A stretch of 23,520 nucleotides of DNA from an uncultured Bacteroidales bacterium. GTDB lineage: Bacteria > Bacteroidota > Bacteroidia > Bacteroidales > Paludibacteraceae. Where the stretch lies: the NCBI GenBank assembly GCA_934716995.1, contig CAKUYO010000032.1:1-23520 (forward strand). The letters run 5' to 3'. Positions 1-6,090 of the stretch are shown here, one piece after another. Under the pieces are notes generated by a model, which was given only the letters and a program-made list of their open reading frames with translations, was not told where the DNA came from and did not search any database. Every line of letters starts with the position of its first letter. Position 1 is the stretch's first letter. The position numbers and the translations under genes were made by a program.

Positions 1-2
1 TC

Positions 3-56
3 TTTATGTACTCCAAGCGCTTCAACGTCCTCAAAGACAAGGCAAACCAAAACTAA
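3..56 (+). CDS. C-terminal tail of an unidentified protein (partial)
   Basis: An open frame enters from the left edge and ends at TAA 54-56. The visible residues read FMYSKRFNVLKDKANQN. This is too short to assign a family. A strong plus-strand terminator follows 36 nt later, which supports this being the true end of a plus-strand gene. It could equally be a chance frame, since only 17 codons are visible. Confidence 0.5.
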   Translation, partial: FMYSKRFNVLKDKANQN

Positions 57-91
57 CAAAGCACATAGGTCAAACCACACAAAACCTTTTT

Positions 92-120
92 GCGCAGGGC
101 AATACGCCCTGCGCTTTTTT
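92..120 (+). terminator. Rho-independent terminator of the left-edge gene
   Basis: A perfect 9-bp stem, GCGCAGGGC (92-100) with GCCCTGCGC (106-114), has the 5-nt loop AATAC and is followed directly by six T (115-120). It points rightward and closes the transcript of the partial gene at the left edge. Confidence 0.9.
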
Positions 121-156
121 GACAATGTTGGTTTGATTTTTCGTGTATTTGAACAC

Positions 157-183
157 AAAAAATGCGGGGCGTGTTGCCCCGCA
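157..183 (-). terminator. Hairpin, probable terminator for the sigma-factor gene
   Basis: An 8-bp perfect stem, TGCGGGGC (163-170) with GCCCCGCA (176-183), has loop GTGTT. It is preceded on the plus strand by six A (157-162), so read on the minus strand it is a stem followed by a U-tract. It lies about 250 nt downstream of the minus-strand sigma gene. Its loop and 3' flank closely match the hairpin at 1652-1682. Confidence 0.6.
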
Positions 184-249
184 AGATAGGTTTTGTCCGT
201 TTTGTTTCAAATCCCCAATAATGAATTAAATAGAACCCCCATTGAACCC

Positions 250-359
250 AATTAATGGTTAAATTAATGGTTAATTATATGTTCCCAAAGAAATAATTAA
301 CGGAGCCCAAATCTACCCGATAATGCCTTTTTAACGGTCTTTTAATGGCAATTAATGGA
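250..359. repeat. AT-rich gap with short TTAATGG repeats
   Basis: The gap 184-430 has no credible gene. It holds a perfect 12-bp tandem duplication, AATTAATGGTTA at 250-261 and 262-273. It also holds a 10-bp-spaced pair of TTAATGG at 342-348 and 352-358. The 342-359 segment resembles 20125-20142 (16 of 18 bases). No function is evident. On the minus strand it is the sequence between the sigma stop codon and the hairpin at 163-183. Confidence 0.6.
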
Positions 360-430
360 GAATAAAAAACCGTTCATTATAATGGGTATTTATGGGGGAA
401 ACCGCCCATTAGCGGATACAAGGAAACCAC

Positions 431-1291
431 CTACGCCCGATACGACAGCAACTGCTCCCCGTAGGTGGAACGTATCTTGCGCAGCGCAATCTCCCGTATT
501 TGCCGTATTCGTTCCCGGCTCAGCCCCATATCAACGGCTATCTGGTCAATGCTCTCTTCCTCGCCGTTCAGTCCGAAACTGCGGCGCACCACTTCAGCAT
601 CCCGTTCCGGCAGACTCTCAAGCGCGGTCTTTAGTGCCGTCTTCATCGATTCGTCTATCAAGCCCGCATCCGTCGGTGCCAGTTCGCTGGTCAGCATACT
701 GCCTATCGTGTCGTTTGACTCGTCGCCTAAGGGCGTATCCATCGATATAGCCCCTGGCGTCTGGCTGCGCAGGTTGTGCACTTCGTCTATGTCCATATCC
801 AACTCTTTCGCCAACTCTTCGTCGGTCGGTATGGCGTTATTCTCCATCTGGTAATGCACAATCGCCCGTTTCAGCAGTCGTGTCTTTGTTACCACGTTCT
901 GTGGCAACCGTATCGTCCTCGCATCGCGCGTCAGCGTGTCGGTTATCTCGCGCCGGATATGGTGGCAGGCGTACGAAATGAATTTTACGCCCACCGTCGG
1001 GTCAAACTGCTCCGCTGCGGCTATCAGTCCCATCTCGGCAGCCACAATCAGGTCTTCCAACTCCACGCCTTGGTTCTGGTATAGTTTGGCTATCGTGATA
1101 GCCAGACGCATATTGTGCTCCACCAACTCGTTACGCGCTTTCAGGTCGCCGTTGCGGCTGCGGGTGGCGAGTTCCACTTCCTCGTCTATGCTCAGTACAT
1201 CATATTTCTTGTTGCATATTTCGCTCAGGTGTTTCTGTATCGAGCGCGTCTCGCGGGGGGTAATAACAGTAGAAGTTACATTCGTTTTCAT
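431..1291 (-). CDS. Divergent RpoD-like sigma-70 family factor
   Basis: A sigma factor that directs RNA polymerase to promoters. The product is 286 aa, about the length of the compact Bacteroidota RpoD. Region 2 runs about residues 30-125 (DEEVELATRSRNGD, then AKLYQNQG, then VKFISYACHHIRREI). Region 3 covers about 126-190. Region 4.2 at about 245-275 has a clear helix-turn-helix, ESIDQIAVDMGLSRERIRQI. I chose ATG 1291 over the upstream TTG at 1300 because AAAGGAGG lies 10 nt before this ATG but only 1 nt before the TTG. Oddities: the Trp-Trp pair expected in region 2.3 (ISYAxWWIR) is His-His here (residues 110-111), and LINEGNLGL of the primary sigma reads LIVAAEMGL. I infer a second, group-2-like sigma rather than the housekeeping one. 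It stands alone, with a heptamer repeat upstream and no recognisable promoter. Confidence 0.93.
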   Translation of the reverse strand: MKTNVTSTVITPRETRSIQKHLSEICNKKYDVLSIDEEVELATRSRNGDLKARNELVEHNMRLAITIAKLYQNQGVELEDLIVAAEMGLIAAAEQFDPTVGVKFISYACHHIRREITDTLTRDARTIRLPQNVVTKTRLLKRAIVHYQMENNAIPTDEELAKELDMDIDEVHNLRSQTPGAISMDTPLGDESNDTIGSMLTSELAPTDAGLIDESMKTALKTALESLPERDAEVVRRSFGLNGEEESIDQIAVDMGLSRERIRQIREIALRKIRSTYGEQLLSYRA

Positions 1292-1301
1292 GACAATCAA
1301 T

Positions 1302-1309
1302 CCTCCTTT
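1302..1309 (-). promoter_or_regulatory. Strong Shine-Dalgarno site of the sigma gene
   Basis: On the minus strand AAAGGAGG lies 10 nt before ATG 1291. Bacteroidota genes usually start from A-rich leaders without this motif, and I did not see it before the other genes here. It decides the start codon. Confidence 0.7.
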
Positions 1310-1354
1310 AGGTTTCTTTTATGTTTTTCTTCTTAGCCCTAATTGGTAATCTGT

Positions 1355-1417
1355 GTGCATTGCGCATTGTGCATTGTGCATTGTGCATTGTGCATTGTGC
1401 ATTGTGCATTGTGCATT
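1355..1417. repeat. Nine-copy heptamer tandem repeat (GTGCATT)
   Basis: Nine 7-bp units run without interruption. All are GTGCATT except the second, GCGCATT (1362-1368). On the minus strand the unit is AATGCAC. The array lies 64-126 bp upstream of the sigma start, so a change in copy number would alter the spacing of its promoter or leader. The 88-codon frame crossing it is a repeat artefact. Confidence 0.95.
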
Positions 1418-1437
1418 ACATTCTCGGTCGCACAAAA

Positions 1438-1470
1438 ATTGTGCCGATATACAAAATGTCAGTAATTTTG
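1438..1470 (+). promoter_or_regulatory. Possible rightward promoter of Bacteroidota type
   Basis: TAATTTTG (1463-1470) matches TAnnTTTG and is followed by CAG, as at other promoters here. ATTG at 1438-1441 stands 21 nt upstream as a weak -33 box. No gene begins within 450 nt, so it would drive either a small RNA or a very long leader for the gene at 1934. The match could be chance. Confidence 0.3.
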
Positions 1471-1651
1471 CAGCAAATGACCATAGCAACCTGTAAGATG
1501 TCTGTTAGTTCCTTGCAAATAGTAGTCCCTGTTATTTTTGTGCTTTTTTGTTTTCAATATAAGCAATTCCCATCAAAAAGGCTATAATGCAAAATATAAC
1601 AAATACCGGGGATATAAAAACTGCGTCTACCCGGCAGTTGGCACCAAGTGC

Positions 1652-1682
1652 TGTCTTGCGGCGCGTGTTGCGCCGCAAGACA
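1652..1682. other. Perfect 13-bp hairpin with GTGTT loop
   Basis: TGTCTTGCGGCGC (1652-1664) pairs with GCGCCGCAAGACA (1670-1682) around loop GTGTT. No U-tract follows on either strand, so it is not a standard terminator. The loop, inner stem and 3' flank (GCAAGA...AGG) match the hairpin at 163-183. The remainder of the gap 1418-1784 shows no gene. Confidence 0.8.
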
Positions 1683-1784
1683 AGGTAAAGTAACCTTTTA
1701 TTTTATTCCTTATCTTTTGCGTATTGTTAATAATCTTTGGTATAGTTCTTGTGTAATTTCTCTTATACTTCTTACTGATAGGTC

Positions 1785-1828
1785 TATGTTATCTGTATGT
1801 CATTCGTATGTGATTCGTATGTGATTAG
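1785..1828. repeat. Four-unit 11-bp tandem array upstream of the 140-aa gene
   Basis: Units are TATGTTATCTG, TATGTCATTCG, TATGTGATTCG and TATGTGATTAG, each exactly 11 bp with no gaps. The array lies 105 bp upstream of the gene at 1934, between divergently placed genes. The period is close to one helical turn, as in direct-repeat operators. Confidence 0.85.
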
Positions 1829-1933
1829 GCTGTTTTTGCTTGTATTATAGCGAGTTACTACACACAAAATAAGTAATATATAATTTAATAAATAATACTA
1901 TATATAAATCTAATTTAATAATATAAAAACACT

Positions 1934-2356
1934 ATGGCAACTGTAAAATTAGAAGTCCCGTTTGAATCCATCCATGGCAAACTTACCAAAAACTCGGGCA
2001 TCATCTACCGGCGCAAAACCACACGCAATCATAACGGCAATGTAATAGGTGAATGTGTCCAAGAGGCGTATGTCATCACTAAACCGCGCAACTGGAAGAA
2101 CAACCCGCCGCAAGGGGCTGAATTAGAGAAAATCAACCGCTTTCGCACAGCCTGCCGGCTTACCACCGAACAACTCAATAACCCCATTACGCGTGCCAAA
2201 TGGGAAAAGCGTTTCCTGGCGCAGCAGCAGACACCCGATGCCGACGCACCTTTCGATCCTCGTACCGGCAAGCGCAAACAGTACGGCTCTCTCTGGAACT
2301 ATACACGCGCCGTCATCCTCCGTTCGCTCCAATCCCAAGCGCCGAAAGACGAATAA
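1934..2356 (+). CDS. Conserved-looking hypothetical protein, 140 aa
   Basis: I cannot assign a function. The protein is basic and soluble-looking, with no signal peptide or membrane segment. It opens MATVKLEVPFESIHGKLTKN. Distinct stretches are GIIYRRKTTRNHNGNVI (about 23-39), KPRNWKNNPPQGAEL (about 50-64) and APFDPRTGKRKQYGSLWNY (about 104-122). From memory only, similar short proteins with an N-terminal ESIHGxL and a KNPP.GAEL motif occur widely in gut Bacteroidales without known function. The start follows a leader of about 65 nt that is almost entirely A and T (1868-1933), the usual translation context in this phylum. It is flanked by an 11-bp tandem array upstream and the tsaB promoter downstream, so it is probably monocistronic. 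Confidence 0.8.
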   Translation: MATVKLEVPFESIHGKLTKNSGIIYRRKTTRNHNGNVIGECVQEAYVITKPRNWKNNPPQGAELEKINRFRTACRLTTEQLNNPITRAKWEKRFLAQQQTPDADAPFDPRTGKRKQYGSLWNYTRAVILRSLQSQAPKDE

Positions 2357-2389
2357 ACGCATTGCCGCTTCGCAGGAAAAGCATTACCC

Positions 2390-2421
2390 TTTGTATATAT
2401 CAGAAAAAAAGCGTAACTTTG
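2390..2421 (+). promoter_or_regulatory. Promoter of tsaB and the PorW-like gene
   Basis: TTTG at 2390-2393 and TAACTTTG at 2414-2421 are separated by 20 nt, a full match to the Bacteroidota -33/-7 consensus. The start site should fall near 2427. The leader holds a stem GGGCAGG (2432-2438) with CCTGCCC (2448-2454). Confidence 0.85.
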
Positions 2422-2470
2422 CAGGCTCATAGGGCAGGGGATGTCAGCCTGCCCCGCAGAAGACAAATAT

Positions 2471-3166
2471 ATGACTATCCTTTGTATAGAAACGAGTACA
2501 CACGTGTGCAGCGCAGCCGTTACCATCGGCGGCGTACCGGTTGCGGAGCGTATCAGTAAGGAAGAGGGCAACCACGCCCGGCTCCTGCCTGTCTTTGTTG
2601 ACGAACTGCTCAAAGAGGTGCATGCCAAGGGGTTGGAAATCGAGTGTGTCGCACTCTCGGCGGGGCCGGGTAGTTACACGGGGCTGCGTATAGGTACCAG
2701 CACTGCCAAAGGGTTGTGCTATGGCTTGGATATCCCCCTTGTCCCTGTTCCTACTCTGCAAGTGCTTGCAGCGAGTGGCGTGGCACAACACGGCGAACAC
2801 CTGTCGCCCGATGCTTTGCTTTGCCCGATGCTGGATGCCCGCCGTATGGAGGTTTATACCGCCCTCTACGATGAGGAGTTGCACGCTGCCTGTGAAGTCG
2901 AAGCCCGCGTGGTGGAGACTCCGCAATGGCTGCTTGATACGGGAAAAGACGTGTACTACTTCGGTGATGGCGCTGCCAAATGCCAGGAGGTGCTTGATGC
3001 GCCCTCTCTGCACTATATTGCAGGCATCGTCCCTGAAGCAAAATATATGGGGCTGCTTGCCGAGCGTATGCTGTCGGATGGCTACAAGGGTGCCGATGTG
3101 GCGTACTATGAACCGTTCTATCTCAAAGAATTTATCGCGGCACCGTCGCACGTAAAAGGGCTGTAA
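2471..3166 (+). CDS. tsaB: tRNA t6A37 biosynthesis protein TsaB
   Basis: TsaB (YeaZ) is the ASKHA-fold partner of TsaD. It helps transfer the threonylcarbamoyl group from threonylcarbamoyl-AMP to A37 of ANN-decoding tRNAs in the cytoplasm. The product is 231 aa, the usual length. The N-terminus ILCIETSTHVCSAAV is the family's first beta-hairpin, and GSYTGLRIGTSTAKGLCYG (about 66-84) is the hallmark motif. I chose ATG 2471 rather than ATG 2441, because family members begin directly at the ILxIETS strand and the earlier ATG sits in the loop of a leader hairpin. The gene has its own promoter at 2390-2421 and is followed after 6 nt by the lipoprotein gene. The partner enzyme gene tsaC lies at 22742 in the same window. 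Confidence 0.96.
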   Translation: MTILCIETSTHVCSAAVTIGGVPVAERISKEEGNHARLLPVFVDELLKEVHAKGLEIECVALSAGPGSYTGLRIGTSTAKGLCYGLDIPLVPVPTLQVLAASGVAQHGEHLSPDALLCPMLDARRMEVYTALYDEELHAACEVEARVVETPQWLLDTGKDVYYFGDGAAKCQEVLDAPSLHYIAGIVPEAKYMGLLAERMLSDGYKGADVAYYEPFYLKEFIAAPSHVKGL

Positions 3167-3172
3167 CTGACG

Positions 3173-5878
3173 ATGAATCCGCGGGGAATATATAGATACG
3201 GAGCCGGTGTGGCAGGTCTTGCGCTTGCCCTGTTGCTCTCTGCTTGCTCTACGCAGAAGAATACACCCGCCACCCGTTCTTTTCACCAGACCAAGGTGAA
3301 ATACAACATCATGTACAATGGCAACACCGCCTACGAGGAGGGACTGAAAGCCATTCGTGATGCCAACGAGGACGACTACTCCGCCATTCTCAACCTCTAT
3401 CCTGTCAGCAATCATCAGGCAGCCGAGGCGGCAACTTCGCAGATGGACAAGACCATCGAGAAGTGCCGCAAGTGTATCAAACTGCATTCTATCAAGGCGA
3501 AACCCAAACCCGACCCCAAGAAGCGCAATGACCCGAAATACAAACTGTGGTTGCAGCAGGAGGAATTCAACAACCAGATGGGTGAGGCGTGGCTCCGTCT
3601 CGGCGAAGCCGAGTTCCACAAAGGGGATTTCCTCGGTTCTGTCGGTACGTTTACCTATATCAGCCGCCATTACAGCACCGATCCCGATATGGTGGCACGC
3701 TGCCAACTATGGACAGCACGCGCCTACGGCGAACTGGGGTGGCTCTACGAGGCGGAGGATATGCTCCATAAGGTGCAGATCGATGCCCTCGACAAGAAGC
3801 ATGCACGCCTCTATTCGGCGGTCAGCGCGGATATATTGCTCAAAACCAAGCAATACCACGCCGCTATTCCCTTTGTAAAGATTGCAATACCCTATGAGAA
3901 ACGCAAGGTCTATCGTCCGCGGTTTGAGTATGTGCTCGGGCAACTCTATGAGTTGGAAGGCAACAAACGGGAGGCGATAGAAGCCTACAAGAAAGTGATA
4001 CGCCTTGCCCCGCCTACCGGGATGGAGTTCAATGCGCGTGTACATATCGCCCAGCTGAGCGGCAAGTCCTCTCTCAAACAGTTGCGCCAAATGGCACGGC
4101 AGAGCAAGTACAAAGACCAACTCGACCAAATATACGGTGCAATGGGTAATATCCACCTCTCGTCGGGCGATACGGCGAAAGCATTGGAGCATTACCGCCT
4201 CGCCGTTGACAACGCCACTCAGGCGGGTTTGCAGAAAGCCGCAGTCTTGGTGCGTATGGGGGATTTGTATTATGACCGTCGTGATTACACCGATGCCCAA
4301 CCGTGCTACCGCGAGGCGGTTACTATCCTTACCCCCGGGAATGAGCATTTTTCCCGCGTGCAGAAACGCTCCGAGGTACTGGACGAACTGATACAGGAAT
4401 ACAACACGGTGCAACTGCAGGACTCGCTGCAACGCCTTGGCAAGATGACTGGGCAGGAGCAGCGCCGTGTCATAGAGCAACTCATCGCCGACTTGCTCAA
4501 AGCCGAACAGGAAGCCGCCGAGCAGGAAGCCTTGGCAGCCCGCGAAGCGGAGAACAACACCGGTTTGCAGAGTGTAAACACCTCCAATATGCTGGGCGGG
4601 GGCGGACAGAAGGGCGACTGGTATTTTTATAATGCGCAGTTGCTCCGCTCTGGCAAACAGGAGTTCGTCAAGCAATGGGGAAACCGCCCGTTGGAGGATA
4701 ACTGGCGCCGTCGTAGCAAGACGGTCTCCACGCTATTCCAGGATACGGAGAACACCGATGAAAACGAGGAAATAAACGATTCTACCATACTGGGGGACAG
4801 TACCTCCGTACGCAAGAATATACCCGAGACCGATACCCACAAGCCCGAGTATTATCTGCAGCAGATACCGCGTACTGAAGCCGATTTGGCTCTGTCTGAC
4901 AGCCTGATACGCACTGCACTCGTCAATATGGTCTATACCTATCAGGATAAGATGGACGACCAGCCCCTTGCCGACGAGACCTTTGCCGAACTGTGCCGCC
5001 GTTTCCCGCATCACAGAGACTTGCTGGATCTGTACTATATGTACTATCTCAATGCCCTGCGCCATGAGGACAACGATGCGCAGGACTATTACCGCAAGCA
5101 GATCATCGAATGGTATTCCGGCACCAAGCAGGCGTATATCGTATCGCAACCAGACTATTTTGAGCGGCTCCGTCATCAGGCGGTAGAGCAGGATTCGGTC
5201 TATGAAGCCACTTATACGGCTTATACCAAGAGCGATTTTGCTGCCGTTAAGAAGAATAAACTTTATGCCGAGCAGAATTACCCTCTCTCTCCGTTGTTGC
5301 CGCGTTTCCTGTTCCTTAATGCCGTGGCTGTGGCACGCACCGACGGGCAACAGGCGTTTGTGGGTGAACTGCAGGATATGGTAAGCCGTTACCCTGAGAG
5401 TGAACTCGGGGCGATGGCAAAGGATATGCTGGCAATGATGGGGCAGGGAATGGAGAGCCAAAAAGGCGATGTATCAAGCAGTCTCAGCAGCCTGCGCGAG
5501 CAGACCGCACAAGCCGATGCCGGGCAGACCGATTCTGTACCTGTTTTCTCCGACGAACGGAATGTGCCGAGCGTGGTACTGCTGGTATTGCCCATGGCAG
5601 ACGAGCAGGTACTCAACCATTTGCAATACGAAGTGGCATTATTCAACTTCTCCCAGTTCCTGATACGCGACTTTGATATGCAGAAAATGCCAGTTCTGGG
5701 TACCGGCTGCGCCTTGCGTGTCAGCGGGTTCGAGAGTATGGACGAGGCGGAATGGTGGATAGGTTTGGTCGCTCAGAACGCCGAACTGACACAACTGCTC
5801 CGAGAACTGCACGTGGAACTCGTGCCGCTGACGGAACAGAACCTCCCGCATTACAAACCAGGGCAGAAGGATATATAG
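3173..5878 (+). CDS. porW: SprE/PorW-like TPR lipoprotein (type IX secretion)
   Basis: A 901-aa lipoprotein. The N-terminus has a hydrophobic signal ending LLLSAC, with the lipidated Cys at residue 25. After it come TKVKYNIMYNGNTAYEEG and a run of tetratricopeptide-like helices (about 135-400), for example EFHKGDFLGSVGTF and GDTAKALEHYRLA. A Gln/Glu/Ala-rich coiled-coil-like stretch follows at about 405-470. A segment WYFYNAQLLRSGKQEF is followed by a second helical-repeat region and a C-terminal globular part. The CSTQKN...KYNIMYNG opening and the overall length resemble SprE of Flavobacterium and PorW of Porphyromonas, outer-membrane-associated lipoproteins needed for type IX secretion and gliding. 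The assignment rests on recognition of pattern, not on alignment. It shares a promoter with tsaB (6-nt gap) and ends at a strong terminator (5895-5922). Confidence 0.8.
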   Translation: MNPRGIYRYGAGVAGLALALLLSACSTQKNTPATRSFHQTKVKYNIMYNGNTAYEEGLKAIRDANEDDYSAILNLYPVSNHQAAEAATSQMDKTIEKCRKCIKLHSIKAKPKPDPKKRNDPKYKLWLQQEEFNNQMGEAWLRLGEAEFHKGDFLGSVGTFTYISRHYSTDPDMVARCQLWTARAYGELGWLYEAEDMLHKVQIDALDKKHARLYSAVSADILLKTKQYHAAIPFVKIAIPYEKRKVYRPRFEYVLGQLYELEGNKREAIEAYKKVIRLAPPTGMEFNARVHIAQLSGKSSLKQLRQMARQSKYKDQLDQIYGAMGNIHLSSGDTAKALEHYRLAVDNATQAGLQKAAVLVRMGDLYYDRRDYTDAQPCYREAVTILTPGNEHFSRVQKRSEVLDELIQEYNTVQLQDSLQRLGKMTGQEQRRVIEQLIADLLKAEQEAAEQEALAAREAENNTGLQSVNTSNMLGGGGQKGDWYFYNAQLLRSGKQEFVKQWGNRPLEDNWRRRSKTVSTLFQDTENTDENEEINDSTILGDSTSVRKNIPETDTHKPEYYLQQIPRTEADLALSDSLIRTALVNMVYTYQDKMDDQPLADETFAELCRRFPHHRDLLDLYYMYYLNALRHEDNDAQDYYRKQIIEWYSGTKQAYIVSQPDYFERLRHQAVEQDSVYEATYTAYTKSDFAAVKKNKLYAEQNYPLSPLLPRFLFLNAVAVARTDGQQAFVGELQDMVSRYPESELGAMAKDMLAMMGQGMESQKGDVSSSLSSLREQTAQADAGQTDSVPVFSDERNVPSVVLLVLPMADEQVLNHLQYEVALFNFSQFLIRDFDMQKMPVLGTGCALRVSGFESMDEAEWWIGLVAQNAELTQLLRELHVELVPLTEQNLPHYKPGQKDI

Positions 5879-5894
5879 AAGGTGCAGGGAAACA

Positions 5895-5922
5895 AAAAAG
5901 AGAGTCATTTGACTCTCTTTTT
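5895..5922. terminator. Bidirectional terminator between the PorW-like gene and tRNA-Pro
   Basis: A perfect 13-bp inverted repeat (5895-5907 with 5910-5922) has a GAGAGTCA core, five A on the left and five T on the right, so it works on both strands. It ends the rightward lipoprotein transcript and the leftward tRNA-Pro transcript. Confidence 0.9.
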
Positions 5923-5923
5923 G

Positions 5924-5997
5924 TCGGGATGACAAGATTCGAACTTGCGACCTCCGGTCCCCCAGACCGTTGCGCTACCGGACTGCGCCACATCCCG
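5924..5997 (-). tRNA. tRNA-Pro (anticodon GGG)
   Basis: Read on the minus strand, the acceptor CGGGATG pairs fully with CATCCCG. The D-stem is GCGC/GCGC. The anticodon loop is CTGGGGG with anticodon GGG, and the T-arm is GCAAG-TTCGAAT-CTTGT. The discriminator is A. CCA is not encoded. The outermost anticodon-stem pair is A-G, a mismatch. Length is 74 nt. Its promoter is at 6024-6055. Confidence 0.95.
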
Positions 5998-6006
5998 ATG
6001 CTCTGA

Positions 6007-6055
6007 TTTCTCAAAAGCGGGTGCAAAGGTACTGCTAAAAAATGAAATGTGCAAA
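6007..6055 (-). promoter_or_regulatory. tRNA-Pro promoter and conserved leader
   Basis: On the minus strand TACCTTTG (6031 to 6024) is preceded by TTTG (6055 to 6052) with 20-nt spacing. The block 6007-6036 is 27 of 30 identical to the block upstream of tRNA-Asn (20428-20457). That includes the transcribed leader CACCCGCTTTTGAGAAA, so more than the promoter is conserved. Confidence 0.85.
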
Positions 6056-6090
6056 TTATTTTGCGTTTTATTGATGAAAATACATTGATT

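Noticed and set aside
1355..1417. Possible CRISPR array
   Set aside because: Units are 7 bp and contiguous, with no spacers and no cas genes nearby.
1321..1587. 88-codon plus-strand frame with CALCIVH repeats
   Set aside because: Its repeated peptide is only the translation of the GTGCATT heptamer array; it has no leader or homology signal.
2444..3706. 420-codon minus-strand frame
   Set aside because: It lies antisense to tsaB and the PorW-like gene, which have clear motifs and a signal peptide; it has no recognisable domain.
3707..4675. 322-codon minus-strand frame
   Set aside because: Antisense shadow of the TPR lipoprotein gene.
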